Source: Bursaphelenchus xylophilus (lineage: Eukaryota; Nematoda; Chromadorea; Rhabditida; Aphelenchoididae). From it: a DNA stretch of 64,000 bases. This document shows positions 1-13,358 of the stretch, one piece after another. The stretch's first letter is position 1. Each line of letters begins with the position of its first letter. The DNA lies in assembly GCA_904066235.2 (NCBI GenBank), contig CAJFCV020000002.1, forward strand, positions 3,968,001 to 4,032,000, read 5' to 3'. A program made the translations under genes and the position numbers. Below the pieces are notes generated by a model that worked only from the letters and a program-made list of their open reading frames with translations, did no database searches and was not told the origin of the DNA.

Positions 1-409
1 TCCCAGAAATCCCCCCGCAAATTGGCCTATAAATACGCGAAATCGGATATTTTTGGAATGGAGGTCAACGAGAAGACTGTAATGGAGAATTGACCCAATT
101 GGGACCCTTCGATTTGGCTGAAACTTTAGAGTATTATTGTCTAAGAAAGAGTTGAAATTTTTTACTTGCGCTTTGCAGAAATCACCGAGATTTTTAGGTC
201 AAAAATGTGGGCAAAAAATCATTTTTTGAAAAAAATCGAAGAGTCACATGCGCCCTATCAATAAAAAAAATCGATTGTAAATAGTTATGGTAAAAACAGG
301 AATATTTGTAAATTCCCGTCAGTCCAAAAACTGCCATAAAATCAAAGTCACAACAGAAACACACATAAAATTCGACCACAAACCCCCTAGGCAACCGCCC
401 CACGCTTAC

Positions 410-497
410 AAAAGGTCTGTTCGTTGTGGGCGGCGGCGGCACGTTCCCGGTTGTGGTTGTTGGCCTCCTCCTTGTCCTTCTTCAGAAACTTGAGCAT
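410..497 (-). CDS. Putative first exon of a minus-strand gene running off the left edge
   Basis: An ATG at 497 opens a short, GC-rich, basic and hydrophilic reading frame of 29 codons (starting MLKFLKKDKEEANN). It ends at a good splice donor (GTAAGC at 409-404 on the minus strand). The surrounding 430-660 stretch is far richer in GC than its neighbours, as coding exons are here. The rest of the gene would lie left of this window. I do not recognise the protein and the call rests only on composition and the donor. The frame is also open upstream of this ATG, so it could be an internal exon. Confidence 0.3.
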
Positions 498-2628
498 GGC
501 GCCGGCGATCCCTTCACGCGCGGTCCGATGGGCTTGCCGTTCCAGGTTCGTGCGCGGCGCGGCTCCTCTCGTGACCAGCACAACTCTTGTGCACAAATTT
601 TGCCCGCGCGCCAAGCCTCGGAGAATGTTTTCGGGCGGAGGATGGGTGCGGAGAAGAGTGTTGTCCTCGGCGTTGTTGGAGAAGGATGATGTTGTATGAC
701 TGTTTTTATAGAAGAGAAAACGGTTAGTTGGTTCACGCGAAACGTTTTATCCGGCACACGGTAAATCGGAGATTTATGAGTAAATGTTTATTTCAGTGGG
801 GAGATAATAGACTTTTAAAGCTGCTGGAATGATTTTTGCGACTTGCACTATGCAAAGAAATTATGGAGACACCCGAAAAGGCTATTGCACGGTGCAAGAA
901 AAGCATTTGTTTTTGCACAGTGCATATCGCTAAAATCATTCTATCGACTCTGCGAACGGACTACTAGTAGAAAAATCATGACTATGCCAAATTCTAGGCC
1001 AGACTAGCCTCATAAGAAAGACCTCAGACTATAAGCGATCAATGGGCTTGGGAGAAATCAAGATTTTTTATTTTCCACCTAAAACATGATGAAACTTTCA
1101 ATTTTCGTCCTTAAAGTGCAGAATTTGCACATTCAACCCCAAAAGGTTCAGTGACGCTGGAGCAAGCTTGACGTGTATCAACGAGTCGGCTAATCCGCCG
1201 AATGGAAGAGCAAGTTCGGAATCAAAGTTGACTCGCGTCCCAGCTCGAGCCTCGGAAAGTCCGGAGGGGAAAACCGCAAAAAAGTCGTGGAAACGAGCCG
1301 ATTGGGACCACGAGAACGCGAAAAAAAACACAATACCCCCCCATCCCGGGGCAGCTGTGTGTGTGCGGATGATTGACATGGAATCGGCGGCACAGCGCTA
1401 AGACATTATTATTATTTTTGTTAATGGTTTGTTTATAACAAGCCTGAGGTCCGGCGGGCTTGAAGAAAAAAAAGCCAGACGTGCTGACGTGAAGCGTGAG
1501 GCGAAAAGGATAAGCGGCCAAAGAGCGGCGGGACGAGTGATAAAAGAAATTTGGCCAATCTCCCGATCGCTGATAATTACCCGAGTGTTAAGTCGGGGTG
1601 ACTAATTGATGGTTGTCGTTCCGAAAACAAGGCAATTTGTCATGCAACAACTGCGATTCGAAGGGTTTCGAAGGGTTGGGAATTTACGTTAGTTTTTTTT
1701 AAATTTTACCCAATGGGGATTACACGTGAACGGGCTGTTATTAACGGATATCGCGTTTGAAAAAAACGCTTTTAAATTATGATAAGGTTGAATTAAGGGC
1801 AGAAAAAGGTGGCGTAGTTCCGGAATAGGGCATTTTTGGAAATGCGACGGCTTGGAAAAGTATACGGAGTTAGTCATAATTCTAGGAATCGGACAACAAT
1901 TGTCGGTCGATTACGGAATAAGGAAAAACAGTTAAAACCAAATTTTGACGTCAGATGATAAAAAATCCCTCATTAGACAAATACCGATAAAATTTTGGCA
2001 AAAAAATGTCATCGTGACGTATTTTTTGGATGCTTTCTCCCGGAAAGCCCCTTTTTGTAGTCGTCGTAAAAGTTCTTGCTGGAAAAAGCCGCAAATAATA
2101 GTAATGGGGGATTTGAAATGTACCTTCAACACTACAACATCTAGAGTCCAACCCAATGTACATTTCCACCCGAAAAAATCCGGAGAAAAATCCCATCTAC
2201 AGAGCGCCTCATGCTCGGGGCTTCTCGGAAAGCCCCGAACGAGTGTAGACAATCCATAAAAAGCGATTTTTATTCGATTCGCCCGACGCTAGGCGTGTAA
2301 ACATTGCTTGCTTAACAGTTTAACAGTGGTGTCAGAGAAAGGACGTGGCCCTTGTCTCGTCGTCCGTCTCTTTCTCTCGTCGTCGCTCTTTTGGCGCTCG
2401 CCAAAACCGCCCCAATTGTTGCCTTTCTTTTTTCGATCAGCCCCACCCGAGGTCGGTTATCAGCGGGCAAAACGGAGGTTATGGAGCTGGAATACAGCTT
2501 ACAATAAACGGCTGTAAAGCTGGGGAAGTTGCGGCGGCGAGAGAGGAAGTTTGGACAAAATGTCACAATTGACACTTCGTCCAAAATGAAAAAATTTTGA
2601 ATTTTTCTATAGAAATTATAATTTTAAT

Positions 2629-2775
2629 CTGTCGGGAAAATAATGAGCACATTGTCGCTGCGCCGATCGTCTCTCGCTGAAGTGGAAAGTGATTTGATTT
2701 TGCCGCGACACAATTAATTTTCTCGGCTACGATGCGATTTTCAATACGACAGAGTGCTCACTATTTTCCCGACAG
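2629..2775. mobile_element. MITE family A, nearly complete copy
   Basis: This is a 147-bp near-palindrome with termini CTGTCGGGAAAATAATGAGC and the matching inverted end. It carries the family's internal motifs GTCGCTGCGCCGATCG, GCCGCGACACAATT and GCGATTTTC. It has no coding capacity, so it is a non-autonomous inverted-repeat transposon relic. About twenty copies occur in this window. Confidence 0.85.
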
Positions 2776-3633
2776 AACAGTATTGTATGGCGCTTAAAGC
2801 TTGGAGCAAAATTGGCAACAATCGAGAGACTACAGTACCGGGATGTGTTCTTTGAAACCTTTGGCCTCAAACAGTCCAAAACCCCTCCCTATCCTTCAAG
2901 GTACTCGAGACACGTTAAGAATTCCCGGCCTCTCTCTTATTTCGGGCTGACGTCCGCGCCTAAATATAGCCTGAGTTTTGAGGTTTAAGGCGAAGCAAAC
3001 GTCTCTCTTTTTCGGTGTCCAGGTGAAGCCTTCGGTCCACGCACAAGACGGTCCTTGAATAAATTTAAATTCCCTGCAAAAACCCACTGCACGCCCGGCG
3101 GGCACGTAAAAAGTAGGCGATGGGAAAGCGGGCCGGCAACCCCGATAAGGGTAATGTATTTACAACTCGTAAGGGGTATTCGGGTCTCAAGTCTGTAATT
3201 ATAATAAAGATATTGTTCTTTGCAAAACTACAATCTTGGAAACCGGGCTTTGGACATGGGGCAATATGAATACCCAGAAAAATGAAGGGCTTGGACAAAA
3301 TTAGCGCAAAGAGGGGTTATTTTCCGTATAAGGGATGTGTTTTCGGGTGCAAAACAAAGGAATTCCAAATGTGACCCATCGGTTTTGACGAAAACTTGGC
3401 ATGTTTATAGTATATAGAATTTTCTAATGAATTTGTGAAACTTTAAATTTTCGTTTTATAAACGTGTTATCGAGATTTTTAGGAAGAAAGTCGGCGAAAA
3501 ACTTGTCGTACTTATTGGCGTTTCTACAAAAAATCACACTTTCCAAAGAGTTTTCAAAATATTATGCCTAAAAACTTTTTTCTGGCCGTCTCCTCATTTT
3601 CCGTGCTCTATTAAAAAGTATCATTAAATATCC

Positions 3634-3776
3634 GTCTGTCGGGAAAATAATGAGCACTCTGTCGCATCAAAAATCGCCGCCAATAAAATGAATAGCGTCG
3701 CGAAAAAATCAAAGCTTTTCGCTTCAGCGACGCAGTAGGCGCAGCGACATTGTGTTAATTATTTTCCCGACAGACT
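3634..3776. mobile_element. MITE family A copy
   Basis: Termini GTCTGTCGGGAAAATAATGA and TTATTTTCCCGACAGAC flank the same internal GTCGC-rich stems as the other copies. It lies in the opposite orientation to the copy at 2,629. Confidence 0.85.
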
Positions 3777-5582
3777 AATATCTCGATTTTCGCAGCAAAA
3801 TGTAAACTAAAATTTCTAGAAATTAACATGTACCCTGTTTATAACATCCATGTTTATGTTTGAAAAATTCGTCTATACTGCCTCAAGCAATTTTTTCTTT
3901 CTCCAAAATAAACCTAATTCTATGTAACATCAAATTCCAAACTTTCTAGTTTAAGTAAGTAACATTTAAAGCGAACTTAAACCAAAAGGGTCACATTCAG
4001 AGCTCTTCCCGTATAAGAGGACAAAGAAAGGGCAACTCTACTTACTTTCCGTATGCCTTCGAGGGCGGTTTGGACTTTTACTTCGTGGTCGTACGTCTAA
4101 AAATTATATCGCCTATATCCTTCAAAATATATTCTGCTGCCTTACGAAAAACCTCAGTTTGACAAGACAAGTGTACAGCAAAGGAGTGGGGTTTACATGC
4201 TAACAAAAAGTTGCGGAATTATGCATGCCGTTGTAATGTACAAAAGGGAGGGAGAGTAAGCATAGCTGGGAAGATAGGAAGGCAAAAACAAGGGGTAAGA
4301 ATGTAGTTTTGTCTGAAATAATGCGATTAGATCTTGTGCAAATTTAGAATATACATTCTTTCTAGGACTGAGATGAGACTCGAAAAGTTTTAGCTCATGC
4401 TTTTCAACGGCGGTCGAGGAAATGAGCAATCTTCCTGAGAGGCCGCAAAATAAGGAAAGTTGGATTAAAAAGGTATTTCTGGCAAACCCCACAAGATTTT
4501 GGTTCGTAAAAGCCCGAGATTTTGCATTCCTCGGATCTGTTAACTTATTTTTTTAAGTTCTACTTAAGCAAATCTCGATTTCTTGCCCGCTTTGGACCTA
4601 AAAATCCCAAAAGGCTAGATTTGCTCAACAGCGAGTTAAAAGGCTCTAATGCGCCTTAGAAAAGAATAGTGTTGATCTTGATCCATTTTGCATTAAGATC
4701 TGATCGTTACCCTACCAGAAACCTCCGTAAGAAAACCCAAAAAATCCCGTCTGACCTAAGCGCCAATTTCCACAGAAAAATGGCCGTTTCGGATGACTAA
4801 ATCGTAAGCTATTTGGCCGAAAAACTTATTGACCAACGATCATCTAACAAGCAAAAAAGCCCCAATTCCCCAAACAAAAAATCCCAAAAATGAGAAATTG
4901 ACAAAAAGTTTGCCCCCAACCAAGAATTAATCCCCGCAAACCCGGCGGCGAACAACCCGCCGATAACCGCTCTCGCCGCATATCACACATAAATCAGTGG
5001 GGCCGTAGAAGTTCTCGACCCCCCTCTTTTCCCTAAATCGTTTCAATCGCGAATTATCATTTTTTTATGCTTTTGCACTCTCGTTTCATTCCGCGCTATT
5101 TCCGCCGCCGCATTTTAATGGCTTTTTGCTTGCTTGGGGTTTCAAACAATCTTTTGTGAGGACGGCCCCATGGAACGAGGGGAGGGGATAAATTGCAGAG
5201 AAAGGTAGAACCTAAGGCATTTTTTTGGGGATTAGGTAAAGGGCTTAGCGAAGTGTTGGAAACGCTGTAAAGGCTTTGAATAAAGAGCGCTTAAGCTGGA
5301 AAAAATTTTGATTTACGGCATGCTGACGTCGATGAAATCTGACGCAAAGAAATACAATAATGTTGTACAGCAAACCCCAGATATTTGCGCTTTGCAGAAA
5401 GAACGAAAAATTGAAAAAATCAAAAAATGGGAAATTTGGAATTTTTTTTTGATTTTCAAATTAATAATTTGAGGTCTCGTTAGAAGTGAGATGAACACAA
5501 TTTCTACAAAAAACGAGCTTTCCCCAAGTAGAATTTGAAAATTTACGGCTGAGAAATTCTTTGCCATTTGCCCTCATTTTAT

Positions 5583-5729
5583 CAGTCTGTCGGGAAAATA
5601 ATGAGGACTCTGTAGCGTCGAAAATCACCACCGAGAAAATTAATTGTGTCGCGGCAAAATTTAATTTTTTTTGACTTCAGCACGCGATCGGCGCCGCGAC
5701 ATTATACTCATTATTTTCCCGACAGATTG
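5583..5729. mobile_element. MITE family A copy
   Basis: A full-length copy with termini CAGTCTGTCGGG and CCCGACAGATTG. It is flanked on both sides by TA (TATCAG...TTGATA), consistent with a TA target duplication. Confidence 0.85.
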
Positions 5730-7019
5730 ATAGCGCACTATCGAAAAAAAATGTTGAATATCTCGACTGCTCATGCAAAGTGCCAGCTTGATTTTTTAAG
5801 GATTAGAGAACAGCCAGTGTAAAATAACTGGCCGTAAAAAAATCAGACAAGGTCCAAACAAAACGCAGACATGATCAAAAAAATTACTAGATACCATACT
5901 TTTAATTTACACCCCAAAGCCTCAGATGCCCACAAAAAAATTATATGAAATCTAGAGGTATTGTACTTTAGTAATCAAGAAGAATGGCTCACGTAAAAAT
6001 CGAGAAACCCAACGTGAAGTTCACCCGGAAAAGGCTTTGCTCTCTCCTTTCAACGACGACCTAACAATAAATCAGCGCGGGTTTTTTCTAATTTAGGAAA
6101 CCGAATTTATTGTACTACTCTAAACTGTGTGGAATCGGGTAAAGGGGCGAAGAAAACAAGGGACTGAAAAAGCGTTAAAAATCTATTAAAAGGCTTGAAT
6201 CTTGTGAAATTTTCAAGAAAAATAGGTTGAAAATAGCCTTAAATTTTGCGAAATCGCATTATACAGAAATAGTTGTTAATTTAAACGGTAAAATTTCAAT
6301 TTTTCAACGAAAATTTAACGAAATATTTGCAATTTTCAAATTTTTTGTGGAAATAAAGTCATCAAATAAATTTTACCGCCAAAACCCCTCAGGGGATGAA
6401 TTTAAATTTACGACAAACACATGTTGAGCCCTTGACTTAACTCTCAACCTAGTGGAGCACGTCTTGCAAGGCGCATTTCTCTCCCTCCAGAAGAAAAGCC
6501 AATAAAATAAGCGGCCCAAAAGCTCTTTTTTGACCCATAAAATTCTTGGACGCCAAAAAAGAAAATGCAAAAAACTTTCGCGAGGACCTTTCTTCCAGCC
6601 CTCCGGGGATTTGCTGACTAGTCCAGATTGCGTTTAATTGCGTTCGCGCTGAATTGCATGTTTTTTCTTTGTGTCGGGCGCGAATTTGGGGGAAAATGCA
6701 ATTTTCCGGAAAATTCGTCATTATGACGGATTAAAATTTAGTAAAAATTCAGCTGGTAAGTTCATAGATGTGTTGAAAAAAATTTTAACCGTTTTTTTCT
6801 TCGAAAAAAATTGAAATTTTAAAAAAATCCCCCTTAATTTTTTCAAATAAATAATGCCCTTAGGCGCTCTCATGCCCAAGGAAAATTACGCCAAATCCAG
6901 CCAAGACCACACGCGTTTTATGCGTTCTGAAATTATGTACTCCGGGATATGAACCGCCTTCCCGGAAACCTTCTATTACGATAAATATTTTCGGTAAAAT
7001 GGACGTTGAAGGTTTAGAG

Positions 7020-7395
7020 ATCAAAAAAAAATCGGCCACTATCTCGTTGTTTGCAGATTTGACACAGATTTTTAAGTCAAAAGTTGGTGAAAATGTCACA
7101 TTGTTTGGGAATTTTGGCACAAAAAGTCTCATAGTTGTTTCTACCGAAGAGGGTAAAGTTTCCACTAAAAAGTAAATTAAAAAAAAAGTAAACTGGCAAA
7201 GATATGGCCAAAAAGTGTTTTTTTTCATTTGATCGTTCTCCATATTTTTGTGCTCTCTCAGCCACAAAGATCGTTGAATATCTCGACTGTCCCTGCAAAG
7301 CGCCAGCCAAAATTTTCAGGACTTGATATGTGCCCTGTGTCATACATGTATGCAAAACTAAAAGACAATTTTAAATGCTGCACTTCAAGTACCTT
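7020..7395. repeat. Relic of foldback family C
   Basis: It shares blocks with the complete element at 48,771-49,211: GAGATTTTTA-type, GGCACAAAAAGT, GGCCAAAAAG, CTCTCAGCCACAAAGATCGT and a terminal CACTTCAAGTAC. The left terminus is degraded. Confidence 0.6.
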
Positions 7396-10300
7396 CACAT
7401 TTTAACAGTCTGAAAAAACGTCAAACAGAAGCCTAAAAATCAGAAGAATCTTTTCTTCACCCCTTCTACCTAGCCCCCCACCCTGCAAACAACCAGTTGA
7501 TCCGCCCTGTTACAAAATGCATTCAAATTTCGCGCCACCATCAAACGAAGTGCCGGCGGCGAATTTATGAAAATGTTGTGTTTTCCGAAGCCCGACATTC
7601 TTCCGCCGCGGGCCCGTATGACGGATTGGGTCAGAGGAGAAGCGAAAATTCTCCAAGGAAAAAACAAAAAATCCGCTATTGCGCCCGGTTATCCAACCAA
7701 AGAACTACGTGCTGCAAATTTCGGGTGGAAGTAAAAGGAAGTGTGTTTGTTCCCTTTGGCGAAGAATTATTCCCAAAGCAACAAAAAAATTTAGCTGGAA
7801 GCTTTGGAATATGATCGTCTAGTGGGTTAGGGTGATTTTTGATCAAAAGTTAAATTGCCCTGTTTGCAGTTCTCGGGGTTTCTTAAAATTCGCATGCGTA
7901 CTGAGAATAGGCCACATATCGATTCCCAAAAAAAATTCAGATTGCACTTTCCAGGGGCAGTCGAGATATTCAACAATCTTGTTGCGAGATAGTACGTAAG
8001 AAGGGGAGACAAGGTCAGACGCAAGTGTTTGTGGCAATAACTTTTTGAACTTCTTGCGGACAGGGTTGATTTTTTGTAGGAACATTTGACAGCTCTTCGT
8101 TAATATAACCTGGTAGTTTCAACTCGAAAATCTCGATAATGACTTTATTTCCACAAAATTATAAGCCGTAAACTAAAAATTTCGGGTGTCTCTTAGGGAT
8201 TCGTAACCTTTAAACACCCCAAATTTAAATTTCGAAATCCTAGTAAAAAATTACACAATGAGGTCCAAAGGCCAAAGATTCTCAAAAAATTCGATTCAAG
8301 AAAGCCTACAAAAGAAGAAACCCCTCGATTAGGATTACCCGATGACTCTAGCACCCCAAAGTTCACGCTGCACCCCAGAGGACAGTCTTATCAATTCCAG
8401 AAGCTGGAAAAAGTTGTGAGCAAAGGTGGAGAACGTTCGCAGCAGTAGGCCGTCAAAACGGATTCCGAAACCTCGTCGACGAGACGTTTCGATTTCAATT
8501 TCGGCCTCGGCGAGAGGAGGGAGAGAGAGCGGGGAAGAAGAATGTATTTGAACGCGGGATTAAAACTCGAGTTTCGGGTTACGAATGCCAAAAATGGGAA
8601 AATTGAGAAAGGGGGAAAGCAAAAGTTTAGGGCAATCAAGGAAGGGGGCGCCGCAAGAGATGAGGCTACTTCTCATTGCCAGACTGCGCATGAGGACGCT
8701 TCGAAAGACGTGCGGAGTAAACTGATACGTCTGGGTTTTAGCGGTGTAAACGAGAAGGTTTTGCGGATGATGCAAATATTAGAAAAAATCGATTTTTTCT
8801 TGTTTAGTCATCAAATAAGTCAGACTTTGATAAGAAATGCTGTAAAAATGTCTACCTTGTATGGATTGGTTTCAAATTTGGCCTCTAGGGTCTGAATACC
8901 CTAGAAGTCGATCACTAAAAATCTTAGCTCACACTTGACAGCGGGAGCCGAGATATTCAACAATCTTTATCGAAAGAGCACATGAAATGAAGAGAGGCGG
9001 AAAGACGAAAAAAATGTTTTGCCAATGACTAAAAGAATTTTTTCAAAGTCCCAAAGGAAAAATAGACGCCTTTTAAAAAATTTTTTAGTCATTACATTTT
9101 ACAGAGCCTAAGATTTTGGTCGAAAACCCAAAAAAAAGTTTCTTGACTTCCGGTCCAAAATCTTGATTTTTTCTGTAACACGCAAGCTAAAATATTTACA
9201 TGCCTCTTAAAAAATTCTGCTCTGCACGAACCCCGGTAAAAGCATGACTAATATTTTTCAATTCAAAAAAAATATATAACAAAAAAATCAAGAAAATTCT
9301 AATCCGATGCTTCGACTTTGCCCTTCTCAAAGTTGGAGGCTACAATTTGTAACCAAAGAGAAAAGAGCAGAATCAAAAATCATCTTGATTGTGAGAGCGT
9401 TGTAATAGTAGATGAAAGCAACTATTGCGAGGGGGAGTGTTATAAGAATTCTCGCTTTTTAAACGTTGATGACACTGTGAGACCGAAAGAACCGCAATTT
9501 TTCCTTGATAGGAAAAAGAATATGTGTTAAAACTGTATTTAAATTTTTTTAGGGGAAAGTAAAAAATTGATTGATTGAGAGAAAATTTTTGCTTTTTTTT
9601 GTGAGAAAGAAATTCCCTATTTTTCCCAAAAATAATATTCAAAATGAAGCCCAAAAATGCTAGCCGAGCCACTGACTAAATGCACGCTTGATTATTGAAG
9701 CCAATCATCAAAAAATAAATACGGAAAATGGGGAGACCCTGATTTGTGGGCCCACTAAAACCGTTTTTTTTAAAGGAAGCAGAGCTGATTATAAACAAAG
9801 CAAACTGACAGTGAATCTTTTTGAGACAATCATGAGACTGGAGGATCGATTTTTGCTCAATTTTATGACAACAAAATTTGATAACAAAAAAATTTTTTTT
9901 TTTAATTGATTAAAGTATTGAAAAAGAGTGCCTGCTTGATGACTCAAGTCCAATTTAATATCAAAAAGAATATTCTGATATCAAAAATTTTATCATAATC
10001 CTACCACAATAGAATCTATTCGCACACAAAGTCCCATAACCTTGACAAAACTGCCCGTTAACACGCACTGCCGTTAAGCCCTTCAAAACGCCTCAACTTG
10101 ATGATATGGAAAGGGGAGTTTTGCATGAAAACGAATTTTCAAGTGTAAGGAAGCCGGGCTATTTTTAGCGCCTCAAACCCGCCTTTCCTGAATTCGCATT
10201 TTTCCCGCTGTCTAATATGTATAAAAAGACTCCTCATCGATTCCCGCACTCGTCATGAAATCGTCAGTTCAAGTTGATAAAAGGTTATTGTTTACGGGAA

Positions 10301-10700
10301 AAAATTTAGAAATTTGAGAAAATTTTTTTTTTTTTTTAATTGCATTAATTTTTACAAGAAAAATTCAATGAAATCCCTCGAAAAACATTTTTGAAAAAAT
10401 TAACACATCATAGGCCGTATGGCACCGGTGAAAAAACCAAATTTAAATTATGAGACGAAATTTTTTTTGTCTAAAAAATTTCAAATAACATAGTTGATTA
10501 TTCAGCATGCAAAATGAAGCGAACGCCCCTACACAATGTGCAATATGTAATGGAGAAAATAATGCGGAATAAAAAAATACCAGTTGCAAAGCAAACCTCA
10601 AAATAAATCGACTCCCTACAACGAGATGTTTGTAAAAAAATCCAGCGGTCAATTTCGGCTTTAAAAGCAATTTTCGCTTATCAATTTGGATTAATTTTAT

Positions 10701-10838
10701 CAGTCTGCCGGGAAAATAATAAACACAATGCGTAGCGCCGATGGCGTGGCTGAAGTGAAAAAAAATTGATTGTGCCAACGCATTTCACTTTTGCGATCTT
10801 TCATGCGACAGATTGGTCAATATCTTCCCCACAAACTG
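10701..10838. mobile_element. MITE family A, degraded copy
   Basis: Left end CAGTCTGCCGGGAAAATAAT and right end CCCCACAAACTGAT are both mutated from consensus. The internal GCGATGGCG and TGTGCCAACGCA motifs are eroded, so this is an old copy. Confidence 0.7.
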
Positions 10839-11059
10839 ATAGTGCAAATTTTTGTTGAAAATTTAAGCCTGCTTTTTGAGGAAACAGCAATTTTTACATC
10901 AAAAATAGACCAAAAATTCGAATTTTTTTATTTCTGGGTTACAAAATTTCAGGCATTTTTAAGACCAAAGTACCACAAAAAAAAATAAATTTTTCTTAAA
11001 TTTGAAGACATTCGAATAGCCGGGCTTAGAATACTAATCGTTTCCGTAAGCTGGAGCGA

Positions 11060-11280
11060 TTTTTCCGACACGCACTGTGCAAAAAAAGTCGGACGAAAAA
11101 AGTCGATTGCACTGTGCGAAAAAAGTTTTCTTTGCACAGTGCAATTTGTCGCTTTTTTCACCGTACAATAGACTTTTTCCGGCTGTCGCTGACTTTTTTT
11201 GCACATTGCAGTTCACAGGAATCACTCTTGTGATCTTGCAAAGGGCCCAGAAAAAGTCAACCTGGGTACAGTGCAAATAA
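11060..11280. repeat. Cluster of inverted TGCACNNTGCA motifs
   Basis: The stretch repeats GCACTGTGC / GCACAGTGC palindromes five or more times, each next to AAAAAAGT or ACTTTTTT runs. It can fold into several alternative hairpins. A similar small cluster lies at 840-930. I do not know the element. Confidence 0.5.
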
Positions 11281-13237
11281 AACTCAATTTTTCTCCGAAA
11301 TTTCTTTGAAAAATATTTTTTCAACTCAACCATCGCAAACTACACTCCCCCAACCGCATATTCGAAAGTCCATTACAGACTTTGTAAACTCTCGAATTCG
11401 CTTGCAAACCGCCGGCATGCCCGCCAGTAGCATGCCATTTGCACTGTGCCGAGTTGAATGATGCAAAAAATGTTTTCGAGACAGGCGCATGTTTTCGGGG
11501 TGGTGTTTTTTGAAGAGAGAAACCCCCCGGTCTCTATTGATATCCAGCGCGGCCCCCACTGGGTAAGTAAATCCATAAAGAGTAAACATAAAGAAATACA
11601 ACAAAGTGGGAGCGGAACCCAGAGTTCAGAAAGTATCCTGGGAACGTGCAGGTATTTAAAGTCGGGCCGAGTATCAAGCAGAATGAAGGAGAATTTGGTC
11701 ACTACAGATGGCTTCATTAGACCGAAGGTTCAAGTATTTTTTGCGTTGTTAGGCGTCCCGCAGGACTTACAATTGAAGAATTGCGATAAAAAAACTGTAT
11801 GAACTTCTGCTGGTCGAACTTGACTGCCAACAGGACTTTTATTTTTATTTTTAGCAAATACGCAACGATTAGACCGCATTGATTGTAAACAATTTGCTTT
11901 TTACAACCTAATTGTCATGGCGAAAAACAAATCATCATTTTTTTAACGAAAGCCCGCTCCCCTGCGCTCGAATTTGATGCATACTGTAAAGAATTTTGCT
12001 TACAATTCCCCATTCAGCGTGCCGTTCGAAGCGCCAAGCTCTAAACGGATGCTCAAGACGCGCAAGGCCAAAGTGGAAGCGGAGGAAAAGATTTGCGAAA
12101 CCTTGTAACAACATTTCCAACTTTTTTTCCCCTCAAATCTAACCCCGCCAAAACCAAAACTCCCAAACCGATATTCTCCAGGGCGAAAACAGCCAGAAGA
12201 CCCGGAGCCGGCGCCGTTTTCTTCTGCTTGTTTCCCGCCGTCTTCAGAAGTCCGTGGGGCCCGAGACGAAAGGAAGAGGGAAAAGTGGAAGAAGATGAAC
12301 ACAACAAAAGATGGACCGAGATCTCGACCCAATTCTGGGATTGAATTTAACCGCCTTTTCCACCGGCAATTTCCGATTTGTCTGATTGCTGTGGGGAATG
12401 AGCGAAGATTAGGAGATCTTTGCTCATTCCTCTGGCGTTTTTCGGAGGTAACTGATTTTTATGCGTAAAAACTAGGAAAAAAGTTGATTATCTGGCGACG
12501 AGTTGAAAGATATTGCCATAAAGACATAAATAATTAATTCAAGATCGCATATATACTGTCTATAGTCATATCGCTTGAAGAATGACCAAATAACACGCAT
12601 CAAGTTTGTGTCTTTTCCTGTTCCAAAATTGTTTGTTTTCCCCCTGTTAAACCCCTAAAATATACTGTTTTTTCCATGTAGACATCCCCCTGTAGACATA
12701 AAAGGAATCAAGGACCAAGCGCCTTTTGCCCAAGCCTCAAGGACACGGCGGAATTTGGTTTTTTGCACCCGAAGGCCAATAATTGAAGTACTTGCATCTT
12801 GAGGACCTTGCCCTAAATTGAAAATTGAGTCCGATTCGCGGAGGAATTGGGCAAGACTTTAGCAGATGCTACCCCCTTCCCGCACCCAACAATGCCATCA
12901 GCCAGCGGGATGACACTAATTTTTACTCAAAAAACGGCGAAAAACAAAAATATTACGTGATGATTAGAGAGTGAAAGTGTAGTCAGTACGAACGTTTATG
13001 ACCTTACAGGTAATGCAAGCACGGTAAAAGGACACCAACATCTCCTATGCACCCTTTATGGGGCCCAAATTCGGAGAAAAAACGACAGTTTTGAGTTGGC
13101 AAAGCTCCGAACCAGCTGTTTGTGACAGCAACAGCTCACAACAAGCACGACAAGACTTCATGCGGACGACTACGACACCACGGGCACACTCACATCCCTA
13201 GACATCGAAGTACACGAATGCGAAAACCGCTACCCAC

Positions 13238-13358
13238 CGTTGTGGATGACGTGATGGTTCGGGCCGACGGACGTGATCTGGTAGTCCGAGAAGTGGGGGT
13301 TGCGTCGCGGCGGCGCCGCAATCATCTGATTGGCGTGGCTGGCTTGGGCGTTTCCCAT
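13238..13358 (-). CDS. Orphan first exon with an N-myristoylation-type start
   Basis: On the minus strand an ATG at 13,358 opens a 40-codon, GC-rich frame beginning MGNAQASHANQM and continuing through an HFSDYQITSVGPNHHVIHN segment. It ends in phase 1 at a donor GTGGGTAG. The MGN start with small residues at positions 3-6 is the classic form of an N-myristoylation signal. The exon looks strongly coding, but I could not identify the next exon. A weak continuation (acceptor at about 12,815, open for some forty codons) is possible. I do not recognise the protein. Confidence 0.45.

Larger units (their letters stand above)
760..13237. other. Gene-poor, repeat-rich intergenic stretch
   Basis: I see no multi-exon gene that I can support. 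The stretch holds three complete or nearly complete palindromic MITE copies plus one degraded copy, several relics of a larger foldback family (around 3,400-3,560, 7,020-7,395, 7,930-8,070, 8,930-9,040), and two clusters of inverted TGCACNNTGCA-like motifs (840-930 and 11,060-11,280). A few GC-rich islands (1,150-1,400; 2,330-2,560; 7,540-7,680; 8,400-8,720; 11,960-12,340) have exon-like composition. They lack an acceptor-donor pair with a convincing protein. Confidence 0.6.

Noticed and set aside
12000..12332. A minus-strand 110-codon frame as a gene
   Set aside because: Its composition is exon-like and a donor lies at its end. Another overlapping frame is equally open and neither protein shows a recognisable feature, so it is only mentioned as an island.
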